Notes: a model not told the origin generated them from the sequence alone. A DNA stretch of 64,000 nt from Pratylenchus scribneri (GCA_030063045.1 JAQSEB010000058.1:806001-870000); one strand, 5' to 3'. Numbered from the stretch's first letter, positions 26,969-39,974 are shown. Numbers and translations are program-made.

Positions 26969-29900
26969 TCATTCCCGATTTGTCATGCACAATTTGTCAT
27001 AAACACTTGGCAATGCCGCCTTGCATTCATAGCGAGCCCGAAGCCAATCATAGAGGGTGGCCTATGCAAATTGAAATTTGATGGGAATTGGTTTAAAATT
27101 GCTGCTTACATCGAACATTTCCCAGAATTCAGCGGCACTTTGATGGCTGTCTGCGCACAACATTTGGAAACTGGAAAAGGAAGAAATTCATGCATTAACC
27201 CATAGTAATTTTCCGTAATTTGAGAGTAAAATCAACCTTCTTCTCATCACCATTTAAAATATCTCATCAAGTTCGGAACCAATTTTAATGATTTTATAAT
27301 TTTTTTAAAAGAGGCAGACTGATGGTTATTTTATGATATTCAGAATTATTGGAATTAATTGTGCCTAAAAACATTTTTGAAAATTCGCAAATCCATAAAG
27401 AAGATTATTTTAAATGTTTTTTATTGGCAAAACTCCGCCATTTCTCTATAATAAATATTAATATTATTTGATAGCCAAAAAATTTGATCCGTGATGAATT
27501 AAATGGCGATAAGTTGGCCTCTGGCAATTAATTGGTGCGTATCCAAATAATTTTACTCCCTTTTTTGCCTTTTTAACACCACTTAATCTCTAATATCTCG
27601 AACTACCTTTTTTTCCTAATAAAATAATCCTCCACCCCTTTGCCTCTAATACCGTAAATCTTCTATTAGAAGCCCACCCCTCGAAAAATTTATATCAAAA
27701 ATAACCAATGTAGAGGTGAAATTAAGCCGAAATAAACATTTTTTGTCTTCAAAATTTCCGAAAAGCCTCCTTTCGGAGGGCCTCTGCAATTTATAAGCCC
27801 ATGGGCTTCTAATAGAAGATTTACGGTAAATAGAATTTCTGTCTTGGCCATGAAAATATGCCCCCAGGGCAACCTCAAAATGTTCCAGCAGGAAAATAAG
27901 TTACCAATGATCTTAATTCTAACACAAATTTGCGCGATTTTTACATCTCACCCACCCTTGCACATTTCGACAATGTTCCTCCAATGTTCGCAATTTTTCT
28001 GCCATTCCTTTGTCACCGGCCAACATTTCATCCTGCCGTTTCGGTGTCCCATAAATGCCAACATTCACATAAATCGCCCTTAGGCCATGTCGATTTCGGA
28101 GAAGGCCCGGTTGGGCGGGCAGAATGAAAGGGCAAAGCCAAAGTGGGTAAATCTGCGAGGGAAAATGGAAATTATCAAAGGAAATCATTGAATTACCTGC
28201 AATTGGTCATCCAACATTCCAATTGTGTCGGCCACATCTTTGGCGGGAATCAACAAATTTTGCAGGCAATGCTTTTGTCGGAATATTTGCCGAATTCTTT
28301 TCGACTCAGGGAATGCGGGTTTCAGCGGGAGTAGCCAGCCCAAAAGCCAATGAAATGGGAAAAATGATGAAAATGGCAAAAATTGGCCCAATTCCCAGAA
28401 AAGACTGCGCCAATGCCGGCGGAAATAGTCGGCCGAGGGAATGTATTCGGTACGAGTCTGCGTGGGTGGAGTGAAATTTAGTAAATTAGCTGAAGGGAAT
28501 GTGATAATTTTTATATTTTTTTTTCTTAATTTTTTGGCAATTTTTTTACTAATTTTTCAATTAATAAGAAATTCAAATATTTGTACTATTTTATTTCTGT
28601 AGGAAATATTGAAGATTGGACTTGGCATTAGTTTTTGGCCTATAATTCAGTGAGGAAATTGCCATTTTGTGAAGGCAATATATCATTTGAAAGCCCGATA
28701 TGTCCTCTAAAAAGTGGCCTTAAAACATTTATAAACATTTGTCTTTTTAAATAGTTATATGTCTTTAACCTTAATAAACCCTAATTTTCTGATTGATTGA
28801 GTAAATGCCGCATATTTTACTAATTTTTTTTAAATTTTCAAAAAAATTATTAGCCACTTTTTAGAGGACATTTAGAGCTTTCAAATGGCCAATCACCTTC
28901 CTAAATTGGGTGCTTCCTTGTTGAGCTATGGCCAAAAGAATGGCACCAATTATAAAAATAACCCCAAATCCCTACCATTCCCTTCTCCATTGCCCATTTA
29001 GCGTGGGCATAGAAAAATGGTTTATGCCATTGGCCAATTCGATTTAACAGCTTTTGGTCATTCTTTGGCACTTGTTCCACAAATTTGCCAGCCAACAGGA
29101 TGGCCCGGTCCTTGTCAAATTGGATGCCTTCCACAAAATCATTGGCCGCCCTTGGATGCACTTCCTCCTGCATTCGACCGACCAATTCTTTGGCCGAAAG
29201 GCAAGGCTGATAAACCAGCCGGACAAATGGAGGACATGGCCGAATTTGAAGGGTGACCGGACCAAGAAGCCCAAACTGCCCAATGACCATGGAATGCCGA
29301 AGAATAGGGATTGATGGTCGCCGCCTTCCTTTAATTTTATATTTAAATAAATGAATTGAATTTGTTGGAGTTTATGGATTAATTTTGTATAAAATTAACA
29401 GAAAATCATAAAAAATGAATTGATCAAAGTTAGATTTTGGATGAGAAAAACCAGCAAAAAATTATATCCGATATCCAATCAATATGGTCCAAAAATCTGA
29501 TAATTTCCGATACCCGATTTCCGATACGATACACATCCCTCTGGTATATAATATATGATAAAGGTAAAGGCTGACTGATTTTGATTTGGCTAAATGGCAA
29601 GCTGATCAAGCTCTTTATAGCCACTTTCTTTCCCAAATAATAAAGCTTCCTATATACTACTATTTTTCGAATTGGATATTTTATATATTTATTGTGCCAA
29701 ATAGTTTTAATGAGTTAATTTTCAGTAATATTTTAATAATAAATTATATATGATAAAATAAAGTCATTTCTCCCAAAATTCCCCTCCACCTTTTCTGCCA
29801 CGACCAATTCACCGGTGGCTGTCACCATTTCGAATGCCACACAAATATGTTGCATTAGCCCATTTCGGGCACTGCCAGCTCCAATTCCACATCCCAGAAT

Positions 29901-32878
29901 TAGGCCACCAATTTTAAGATCACCAATTTCTGGCACAACGGTCAATGTGAATCCCATCGAAAGGAGGGCCCTTTGCAATTGATCCACTGTTACATTTGGC
30001 TCAACACGCGCAATTTTGGTTGTTGTGTTAATCTATAATAAGAATATAAATGAATATAAATAGAATACTATAGAATAGAATATTAACAGAATAGAATATA
30101 GATAGAATAGAATATAAATATAGTAGAATAGATAGAAATAGAATAGAATATAAATAGAGTAGAATAGAATATAAATAGATTAGACAGACATTAGAATAAA
30201 GCAATAAGGATAGAATAGAATAGAATATAAATATAGTAGAATAGAAATAGATAGAATAGAATATAAATAGAGAAGAATAGAATATAAATAGAATAGAATA
30301 TAGATAGAATAGAATATAAATAGAATACTATAGAACGGATAGAATATAACTAGAATAGAATATAAATAGAATAGAATATATATAGAGAAGAATAGAAATA
30401 GATAGAATAGAATATAAATAGAATAGAATATAAATAGAGAAGAATAGAATATAGATAGAATAGAATATAAATAGAATATAATATAAATAGAATACTATAG
30501 AAGAGAATATAAATATAGTATAATAGAAATAGATAGAATTGAATATAAATAGAATACAATAGAATAATACATAAATAGAGTAGAATAGAATATTAATAGA
30601 GATGAATAGAGTATATATAGAGAAGAATATAATATAAATAGAATAGAATATAAATAGAGAAGAATGGAATATAGATAGAATAGAATATAAATAGAGAAGA
30701 ATAGAATATAGATAAAATAGAATAGAATAGAATATTGATAGAATATAATATAAATAGAATACTATAGAATATAATATTGATAGAATAGAATATAAATAGA
30801 ATATAATATAAATAGAATACTATAAAAGAGAATATAAATATAGTATAATAGAAATAGATGAATTGAATATAAATAGAATACAATAGAATAGTATATAAAT
30901 AGAGTAGAATAGAATATTAATAGAGAAGTATAGAATATAAATAGAATATAATATAGATTATAGGAAATAAGATAGAAATAGAATAGAATTTAAATAAATA
31001 GAATATTGCTAGAATAGATTATAAATAGAATACTATAGAATAGAATACAATAGAGTAGTATAGAATCAAGATAGAATAGAATATAAATAGAATAGAATTA
31101 AATTGATAGAATATAAATAGAGTAGAATAGAATATAAATAAATAGAGAAGAATAGAAAATAAATAAAGTAGAATAGAATATAAATAGAATACAATAGAAT
31201 ATAAATAGAATAGAATATAATAGAAAATAAATAGAATAAAAAAGAATAGAATAATTAAATTTAATTAAGTATATTTCAGTCAGGTGAATATTAGCTTTAA
31301 AATTAACATATATTTGATACCATTATTAATAATGCTGATTTGCATGAATTTAATCTTGAAAGAATTAGTGAATTTGATTGAAAATTCAAAAAATTGCCAA
31401 AAATGGAAAAATAGACCAAAATCGGGCCGTTCTCGATTTTTTGGATATAACTTTTAGCCAATTAAATTTTGATCACTTATTTTGGTATTTAAATGCTTTA
31501 TAGAATTCTATAAAGTTTAGCACTTATCACCTCCCGTTCCCACTTAAAATTGAAAGTCATTTTCTAGGATAATATTTCAGTGATAAGATAAACATGAATC
31601 TGAAAGATATGTTTAATCGAAAAAAGTCATATTCATGTTACCTATTAAGTATCGATTTAAATAAAAAATAAATTATTAAGAAATTTAATGGGTGGTATAA
31701 AAAGATAATTACCAAAAGATATATTGAAAGATTGCTGATGAGATATTGACCAGTCGGTAGCCAAATTCGAAACAAAAATCCAACAATTTTTTAATTTTCA
31801 TCAAAATTAAGAACCTTTTAACAAATATATTTCCCCCCAAAAATACCACCTCAATAATGTCGCCCAATGTGTCCAATTTGATCATGTATAATCTTTTTTT
31901 ATATGCTGGTCTGGAGAAGCACATTCGTTGGCAATGTTCCCATCCAATTGAAGTGCACATTTTCATTGGGCATCCCTGCTTGTGCCATTTTCGTACCTAT
32001 ACATATAATTTTATTATTTTATGAACCCATACTCAGTTAGAAAAAGAATTTAAATAATTTTTATTTCATTTTATCTAGACTAGAGCGATGAGAGAATATA
32101 ATTTATGTTTTAGCTCAATTTGCATTAAAATTATGGCCAAAAATATCGAGTTAGATTCTTCCATTTCTAATTTTTGACAAGTTTTACAAAAATTTTAATT
32201 AAATTTTGCGGAAAGTTATTAAAAATTCAGAAAATTTTATGAGGAAGAGTATATGATAGGAGAATCTGATCATTTTCTTGGGGCTTTTAAATACAGTATA
32301 TTTTCTTAAAGAAAAAGAAAAGAGCCTATCGCCCTCTCTTTTCGATGGAAGGAAAAGGAATAGGAAAGGATAATATTGCTAAAAGGCATTTCAAAATGTT
32401 CCCCATTTGATGAGCGGAGGAACAGCCTAACTTCTCGCAAATACCTATAACTTTTCAAGGATTAAATTGATTTTAATAATTTTGGTACCAAATTAAAGAG
32501 TGGACGGCTAGCTAACTAATAATATTAATTTACTTTATTTGATTAAGAATTAAGAGTTATATTTAAAAAAATATATTAAAATTTTGCCAATGATAATAAA
32601 AATCATTTCAAAATGAAATTATCCCAAAAATCCCGTTAATTTTCCATTCAATTATCCCAATATTTCCTTACCTGTTTTTGCACATTTGCCACTTTTCGAC
32701 TATGTCCTTTTTGGGCCAAATTCAGTTTGAAGATCAGCCAATCGCGAGTGTTTTTGAGTTGGCGCCGAACAAAACCAAATGGCAATTGAACGTAGAGGAC
32801 ATAAAGCCAACCAAAATTGATTAATGCAAATTGAAAAATGAACTCAGTGAATGCGGAAATTACACTTTTTAAGCCCAT
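26969..32878 (-). CDS. DHCR24: DHCR24-like delta(24)-sterol reductase, one apparent frameshift
   Basis: FAD-dependent oxidoreductase of sterol side chains (24-25 double-bond reduction), expected in ER membrane. Exons in transcript order: 32878-32672, 31996-31847, 30032-29790, 29328-28976, 28457-28197, 28152-27956, 27170-27110, 27061-26969. A length of about 521 aa compares with 516 in human. The N-terminus has one hydrophobic segment (residues about 13-35). The FAD-binding region in exon 3 has VPEIGDLKIGGLILG and GLMQHICVAFE. Later family blocks are FFGIPWSLGSLGFLV, DFVEGI, NRIG-WHKPFF, EYIPSADYFRRHWRSLFWEL, YPLWLCPFILPAQPG, EFWEMFD and PSVYDKLC. All splice phases agree except inside exon 4: near 29,260 the frame changes as if one base were missing (exon 353 nt instead of 354). 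This is either a sequencing/assembly error or an inactivating mutation. Nematodes do not make sterols de novo but do modify dietary ones, which fits retention of this enzyme. Confidence 0.9.
27240..27530. repeat. Palindromic MITE-like family A, copy 5 (DHCR24 intron 6)
   Basis: ATCTCATCAAGTTCGGAACC on the left, and ATGAATTAAATGGCGATAAG on the right as its inverted partner. The centre is diverged. Confidence 0.65.
28625..28950. repeat. Palindromic MITE-like family B, copy 4 (DHCR24 intron 4)
   Basis: Left arm AAGGCAATATATCATTTGAA and TGTCCTCTAAAAAGTGGC; right arm GCCACTTTTTAGAGGACATT, CTTCCTAAATTGGGTGCTTC and GAGCTATGGCCAAAAGAATG. It fills most of the intron. Confidence 0.85.
30041..31250. 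repeat. 1.2 kb AT-rich simple repeat in DHCR24 intron 2
   Basis: Irregular tandem runs of AGAATAGAATATAAAT-type words on the + strand (TATAAATAGAATAGAAT and variants). The Tyr/Ile/Phe open frames on the other strand are low-complexity artefacts. Confidence 0.95.
32408..32645. repeat. Truncated family A element, copy 6 (DHCR24 intron 1)
   Basis: Left-arm landmarks AACTTCTCGCAAATACC, CAAGGATTAAATTGATT and CAAATTAAAGAGTGGAC are present, but the right-arm landmarks are missing. Confidence 0.65.
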
Positions 32879-33054
32879 TTAAAATGGTGGGATATTCTGA
32901 AAATTCAATTACTTTTTATGTATTTAATAATTTTTTAAATGAAGGGGAATATTTTGATAAAACCAGGTGATTTTGCTGATTTAAAGAATTAAAATATTCA
33001 AATATATATTTATGTTTGTGTATCAAAAAGTTAAATATTAAATGTTAAGCAAAA

Positions 33055-33585
33055 AAGGGGAAAGTAACCATAATAGGCGGAAATAGTGCAAAAACACAAA
33101 ACAGGCGGAATTAGTTGGGGCAAAATACAAACAGGCGGAATAGTTCGGGCAAAATACAAACAGGCGGAATTAGTTGGGGCAAAATAAAAACAAGCAAAAT
33201 TAGTTGAGGCAAAACACAAACAGGCGGAATTATTTGGAGCAAAACACAAACAGGCGGAATTAGTTGGGGCAAAACACAAACAGGCGGAATTAGTTGGGGC
33301 AAAATAAAAACAAGCAAAATTAGTTGAGGCAAAACACAAACAGGCGGAATTATTTGGAGCAAAACACAAACAGGCGGAATTATTTGGGGCAAAACACAAA
33401 CAGGCGGAATTATTTGGGGCAAAACACAAACAGGCGGAATTATTTGGGGCAAAACACAAAAAGGCGGAAATAGTGCAAAAACACAAACGGGTGGAATTAG
33501 TGCAAAAACGCAAACAGGCGGAAATAGTGCAAAAACACAAACAGGCGGAAATTGTGCAAAAACACAAAACACAAAACAGGTGTAT
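33055..33585. repeat. 33-bp minisatellite upstream of DHCR24
   Basis: About 16 copies of ACACAAACAGGCGGAATTA plus TTTGGGGCAAAA, with variants (GTTGGGGC, TTTGGAGC, TAGTGCAAAA). The 178-aa Cys/Phe/Pro repeat open frame on the minus strand follows from a unit length divisible by three. I do not call it a gene. Confidence 0.95.
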
Positions 33586-34004
33586 TTGTTTTAAGAAAAA
33601 GAAAAAATATGTATGTAGCAGAATTTGCTCTTTTATTTATTTTTGATTTTCGCAAATAATTTTTAGAGGGAAAAAGAGTAAATCAATGAGGGGAAAATGG
33701 CCTTGGAAATGGTTGCCGATGCTCTCACCCCAAAATATAGGGTGATATTGATAAAGTTGGACTGCCGATTTATTTTTTTATGGGGGATTTTCTTTTTAAT
33801 TTTCGACCGCCCCCATCGATAAGGAGTTGACCAAAAATTAAGGACGATAAAAAAATAAATAAATAATGAGAGGGAAAATATAGGAATTTTTATTCGAAAA
33901 TTGATGGAGATAATATAATTCAATTTGATGCAGGGATTTTAGTAAATCGAGGATTTTCCAGTTATATTTTGCAATTTCTGAATGAGTCAGAACTTTTACT
34001 TTTA

Positions 34005-34495
34005 ATTTTTGGTTTAAAAACTCTTTATTTATGAATAAACCATGGAAAAATTATATAAATCGAAGCATCTTTGATGAGTTTTATTATTTTTTATAAAAAT
34101 TACTAAATTTTAAACCAATATTAAAAAATAATAAGCAATTTAATTAGAATGAATATTCTAAAAAATAACACTTTTATTTTTGGTTTAAAACTTTTTTATT
34201 TTTGTTTAAACCATAGAAAAAATTATGCCAATCGAAGCATCTTGATGAGCTCTATTATTTTTTACAAAAATTAATTCGTTTTAAACCAATACCAAAAAAT
34301 AATAAATAATTTAATTGAAAGGAATATTATTAAAAGTGTCATTTTTGTATTTGGTTTAAAACCCTTTTATTTTTGATTAAACCATGGAAAAATTATAACA
34401 ATCGAAGCATCTTGATGAGCTCTATTATTTTTTATAAAAATTAATTCGTTTTAAACCAATACCAAAAAATAATAAATAATTTAATTGAAGGATTC
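34005..34495. repeat. 170-bp tandem repeat, three copies
   Basis: TTTTTGGTTTAAAA or its variant recurs at about 34,007, 34,177 and 34,347. Each is followed by TAAACCATGGAAAAATTAT, then CGAAGCATCTTGATGAG and TTTTAAACCAATACC. It lies between two divergent genes, 340 bp before the MLT-10-like start codon. Confidence 0.9.
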
Positions 34496-34834
34496 TAGAA
34501 AGGATTGTTTACTTTCTAAAACGCCATCGAAGATTACCAAATCGGGAAACATTTTTGGAATTTATGTAAATATTAAGAATATCCCGCAAAGGAAAAAATA
34601 TTGAAAATGAAAGGGAAATGTTGCAAAAACGGAGGTTTGGATGAATGGCGAATTGCATTGCGAAAAAATTGCGGAAGCCACCTCTTCAATGGAGTGATCA
34701 TCCATGCCCTAATCCACCTTGAACTTGAAGAAGCCGGGGAAGGGTCATCATCTCATAATCATCCCTCTTAAGTATTTTTTTGGAAATTTCTTCCTGTCGA
34801 TTTCATTTTTGAAATCCTATTTCCGCATTAAAAA

Positions 34835-37800
34835 ATGTCCATCATATTCCTGAACATTTTGTTTCTTACATATTTTTCGGTATCATCAATTTTGGCAGCT
34901 GATTTAAACGGATTCGAAAGGAGCACAATTTCATTGGATCCAACAAATTTAGACTTGTTTTTCTTTCGGGCAGCCGTTTCCGCTTTAATCAAGGTAGAAT
35001 AAAATAATGAAAAATAGACGAAAGTCTGACAGTTTTTGTTTTTATCCAGAAATTTCAGGCAAATTTAATATTGAGCAATCATTTTGATAAAAAATGATCA
35101 CCATGATCTGATGAGACTGGATTCTGGAATCTTTTGATAGGAAATAAGTGTGACTTTTGAATACATTATTTTGCAAAATATAATTTTATAGAATAGGCTA
35201 AAGCCCATACCAAATTTCAGATAGATATAATTAGGGATCTTTTTGAAAGGAAATAATTGTGCCTTGACCAAAATATTTATTTTTCCTAATAAAAGTACAT
35301 TTTTAATATGCCTCAATTTTTAATTTAAAGAAATTCTATTTAAAATATAATTTACTAGTGAAATTTTTACTTCAATTAGGCTAAAGCCGACAACATTCTT
35401 CGTTCAATGGCAATGCCCACTGCCGAAAGAGTCATATTTCGACAATGTGAATCGGATGCAAATGGACGGCTGAATTTTTTGGCAAAATGCTTAGTATCCT
35501 TGTTCAATGTTCGGGATTTTAAATTAAATCAGCAGAAAAAGGCGGTGGCCGAAAGAATGCCATCGGAAATGCCCTCATGGAAATGGATATTTTCAAATAA
35601 TATTTTGGGCAATGAAAATTGGAAAGGAAATGAACAAAATGGAGGCAAAGAATTGGCCGAAAAGAAGGCAATTTTAATGGAAAAGGTTGAATCAAATTTG
35701 AAGAAGAATTTTGCCATTTTTAAAACATTGACTGGCGGCGGAAATGGCGAAAAAGTGAAAAGTAGAAGAAGGAAATGGAAAGAATTTGGTGGAATTACCG
35801 AGGCAGAAATGTTGAGGTCAAAACGGGAAATTGTATCGGCATTGATGGAGGAGAAGGGGGAAGGTAATGATTAATTTTTGAGAGGAATTTATGGCACGAC
35901 ACTTCTTAAAACACTTGGAATGGATACTGTCGCTGTCGATTGAGAGTATCAGAGCCATTCTATTGACCATTATATCAAAAAGGAAGCAATCAATCCAGGA
36001 AGGCGATAAGCTATTTAAAGCCCGAAATTTCCTCTAAAATTTGGCTTTCTTAATTTGATGAAATTTTTAAACAATTTGTAAAATAATCGACTTTATTTTC
36101 AAAAATTCGAATTTATTATTCTCATCAGAGACATGTAAGATATATTAAAAAGTTAAATTTAATAAAAGTTTTATGGCCACTTTTTATAGGACACTTTGGA
36201 ATTTATTAAGGTATATCGTCTTTCAAGATTGGTTGCTTTCAATCAAAGGTACTGAACTTCTTTGCACAAATTCTCCACAAATTTCTGACACAAAAATAAG
36301 AGGGGAAGAAAGCGTTTAGGATTGCGATTTAAACCATAAATTACCAGAAGAAATTATAATCAAAAATTAGAAAACAGTAACATGAATGGCATCTCCGCTG
36401 AATCGAAAATGTTTGAAAAATTTCCAAATGTTCAAAAGCTGCTAAAAGTTGAACGATTCTACAAATTGGTGGAAAAATGCAATGAATATATTCAACGAAA
36501 GGACGAAGAGCATAGCAGGTAGATTCTATGCACAATTTGAATCCAAATTTCCCCAAAAGATTCCTCCAAAACGCCAATTTCCCAGTCCGACTTTCCACGA
36601 GGCAATTCGAACGAAATCCCCTATTGGAAATGGCCCAATCCCAATTGGAAGGCACCGTTCATTTCGACAAACTCTCAATTCTATCGCCAAAATTGCTTTC
36701 AATTTTTCCGGAAAAGAATGCTAAAAATGCTGCAATGAACAATGTTGAGAATTTGCTCTTTTCGCCAACATTCCTTTCTTTCCATGAACAAGGGAATTTT
36801 TCGCTTCCATATTTGTTGAATGTGAGTTCTTCTTGGGTTCTTGAATCTTGAGTCATCTTTTTGATGTAGCTTGACAAGGCAAGAGCCAATCTTGGAAGGC
36901 GATATATCTTTTGAAATCCCAAAATGTCCTCTAAAAAAGGCTTTATTAAATTTTATGGAATTCATCTTTTTAAAATGGTTATAAGTCTTTGATTGTAATA
37001 ATTAATAAACTCGATTTTTTTTGGATCATGAGTTCTTGGAAAATTTTTGGTCATAGATCAGCAAGACAATAATCTATCTTGGAAGGCAATAATTTGAAAG
37101 CTCAAACAGTTCTCTAAAAAGTGGTTATAAGTTTTTAAGAAATTTATTTTATTAAAATGTTTCTAAGTCATTAAATAGTAAATTCGAATTTTCTAATTGA
37201 ATGGGGAGAAGCCGTTTATTTTATTATTATATCTAATTTCAAAAAAAAAATAATTAAACCACTTTTTTAGAGGACATTTAGGCCTTTAAAATGGCATATC
37301 GCCTTCCAAAATTGGTTCCTTCCTTGTTGAAATATAGTCAAAAGAAACAGGCCAATTAATCAGATATTTTGCTGTTTCCGTCTTTCCAATTTTATCCATT
37401 TTTAAGTTGGTTTTCACAAACGATGCCAAGGAAACATTGCCATGGTTGGATTTATTACTCCAAATCAGTGGTGCCGCATCCACATTGGACCAATTATTGA
37501 AGGCTTTGGAGCCAAATATCAAAGAAATTGAGCAAAAAGTTCATCCAGCTATTTTGCGATTGGAACAGTTGGAAGAACGATTTCATAAATTACGGACCCA
37601 ATTACGGGCAAATAATAAGAAATGGATGGAAATTGAGAAAAATGGATACACATTTTTGGATTCAGAACAAAGCAGAATGATGGGAACAGAAAATGACGAT
37701 GATTTGGAATTGGAAAACAACGATGAATTGGAGGCCATTTTGGAGGAGGACATTCGTACAATTGCCAAAATGGGCGATGGCCTTGAATTTGGCGATGGCA

Positions 37801-39886
37801 ATGAGAGGCAAGGGAGAAAACGTGTCAAACGTTTCCTCAGCACCCAACCATATGGCCAAGTGCGCATCCTGAATCCCTACTATTTTGCCAATCAAATCAA
37901 TGACAGTGCCATCCTAAGGCGAATTGTCATTTCGCCAAAGGCATTCAGCGGTGAAATATTGACAGCCGACTTCTTTCGGGTATACTTTTATAATTTATAT
38001 TGGGAGAATATTTAATTTACCGAAAAAATTGAAAAATGTCGAAAAAAAACATTGAAATGGCCGAAAAATTCTTAATCCCAAAATAATTATAATGGTTTAT
38101 GGGTTTAAAGAACCTAAACAATACACCCAATTGGAATTGGATAGATATGGTCAAAACATCGTGAATAGCCTGTAATTGGTTATGGTTTGTTCAAAATTAA
38201 AGGGTATTAAACAATTAAAACTATTAGATTTAATGGTTCAAAACTACCTTAAAATTGATTAAATCAAAGCCAAAACATAATCAAATTATGCGTCTCAATG
38301 AGATCTATCGATTGGATAAGGTTTATTAGTCAAAAATAATCTGAATCATTATAATCTTTCTGACTTTTTCAATGGTTTTTTAGCAATTAAAATATTTATA
38401 ATTTCCATTTTAAACCAATTTTGTTTCTCAGTTTGATGTGCTCAGCCCATCCGCATTCACTTCCTCTATTTTGGCGCCTCGAGCCGCAATTGCCCACATC
38501 CTTTCGCCGTTGGCATTCAATGCCCGCGTTTTGTCGCCACAAGCAATTTTGGCGGAAGTGTTAAGTCCAAAAGCGTTGGAGGCAAAAGTAAAATTTGATT
38601 TTTTTCAATTCATTAATATTTGAAATTTAATACAAATTTTACTAAACAGTAATTAAAATTGGGAAAATTTTGAGATGAAAAATAATTAATTTCTTTCTTT
38701 GATGCCATATAACTTGGCCAAATTGGGTTTTTTAAGATTCCAAATGGTTTTTCAAGGTCGGTTTTTACAAAGGTATCGGTTTTAAAATCTAGGTTTCGGT
38801 TTTTGAAAAATTAAGTTTCAGTTTTTCCTATTTTTTAATTTATTTCATCGATTTTCTCAAACCAGAATCGACTTTAAAAAACAGCCCTATTCCTAATCTA
38901 TCTAATCCTAAACCTAATCTTATAAACCCTAACAGCTAATTATGACCAAGTTATTATGGCCCCAAAAAAATGAATATTTTCGACACAATAATTTTTCACC
39001 ATTTTAATAAATACTTTTTTCGTCGAATTTCACTACAATATTAATTCGTAGGTCTTGTCCCCGAGGGCGTTCTCAGCTTTTGTGCTTTCCCCTCGACTAA
39101 TGATGATGGAAATTTTGAGCCCAAAAACGTTGGAATTGCGCATTTTGAATCCAACAACAATTGGCTTTACGTTGCTCAGTCCAAGTAATCATAAAATGAA
39201 CAAATTATTTCATTTTTGAGATTATTTTTTAGCCATCATTGGCACTTCCGTTGCATCCCCTCAAGACCATATGATGGTGGTGTTGAGTCCAAGCATTCTG
39301 AATCCGGGCTTTCTGAATGAAGGCGGCAAACATAATGTTTATGTATGTGAAAAAATAAATTAATTGAGGGATGAGAAAAAATTTGAAATATTTAATTCCG
39401 AAAATATTAAATGAATAGGGCATTTTAATTTAAATTGGATTAAGGCATTTCTTTTCTGACAATCTAGCTAACTAATTTTGTTATCATTCAATCTATTAAT
39501 AAAACGTTTATACCATAAAATTAAGCTCTTTCTGTTTTGATATAAAAAATTATCAATCCGAACATAATTGGCCAGAAAATTTTGGCCAAAAGCTGCCCAA
39601 TTTTAGACTGCTTTTGCTGTTTTTTGTGCCAAAACTTTTTATAATTTCTATCAAATCCATTAAATCTTTTTAATCAACATATCCTCTAATCCGTATTATA
39701 AAATGTTATCAAAATTTGTTAATTTGGAAAAATCAAATGAAAAATTCCTCATAAATTGTTCATAAATTTATTCAAATTTCCTATAATAAAATATTTATGC
39801 AAAATATTTAAAGATATATATGTAAAGATTTATTTATTAAAATGCAGGTTTTGTCACCACAAATACTTGGCGGAAGTGGCAAATGA
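34835..39886 (+). CDS. MLT-10-like moulting protein, secreted, LSP repeats
   Basis: Nine exons: 34835-34993, 35380-35863, 36371-36518, 36560-36821, 37407-37979, 38432-38587, 39052-39184, 39233-39342, 39848-39886; 2,064 nt, 687 aa, all phases agree. Residues 1-21 are a signal peptide ([14 protein letters not shown]...SSILA). Exon 5 has [15 protein letters not shown], matching the domain of the nematode MLT-10 family, then a heptad-like charged stretch, an acidic patch and a multibasic RKRVKR (residues 488-493) suited to furin-type processing. From about residue 500 the C-terminus is a run of LSP-x-A-F and LSP-x-x-L units (ILNPYYF, VISPKAF, VLSPSAF, ILSPLAF, VLSPQAI, VLSPKAL, VLSPRAF, ILSPKTL, VLSPSIL, VLSPQIL), ending GGSGK. 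In C. elegans, mlt-10 acts in cuticle shedding. I infer a similar extracellular cuticle role; orthology to mlt-10 itself is not shown. Confidence 0.9.
35890..36260. repeat. Palindromic MITE-like family B, copy 5 (MLT-10-like intron 2)
   Basis: AGGAAGGCGATAAGCTATTT on the left and ATATCGTCTTTCAAGATTGG on the right are inverted. CCTCTAAAATTTGGC and GCCACTTTTTATAGGACA form the inner arms. Confidence 0.7.
36845..37350. repeat. Compound family B element (MLT-10-like intron 4)
   Basis: Two left arms in a row (CTTGGAAGGCGATATATCTT at 36.89 kb and CTTGGAAGGCAATAATTTGA at 37.08 kb) are followed by one right arm (TTTAGAGGACATTTAGGC, GCCTTCCAAAATTGGTTCC). This suggests a nested or partly duplicated copy. 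Confidence 0.7.
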
Positions 39887-39974
39887 ACTTTCAAATGATG
39901 ACAGAAAAAAGTGGCAAATAAATTGAATTTAATTACGGATAAACAATTAAAAAACACAAATAAATTTCCCAAAT

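Noticed and set aside
26951..27205. 84-aa plus-strand frame at the satellite's right edge
   Set aside because: It is antisense to the last two DHCR24 exons, which match the family on the minus strand.
29017..29314. Plus-strand frames of 79-86 aa at 29.0-29.3 kb
   Set aside because: Antisense to DHCR24 exon 4.
30350..30883. Tyr/Ile/Phe-rich minus-strand frames resembling membrane proteins
   Set aside because: Low-complexity translation of the ATAGAATAT-type repeat in a DHCR24 intron.
33031..33572. Long minus-strand open frames of 153-178 aa with Cys/Phe/Pro repeats
   Set aside because: They are translations of a 33-bp minisatellite whose unit is a multiple of three and lacks stops; two frames are open at once and flanking sequence offers no exon structure.
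38881..38940. Telomere-like CCTAA words
   Set aside because: Irregular CCTAATC/CCTAAAC words, not tandem copies of the nematode TTAGGC repeat.
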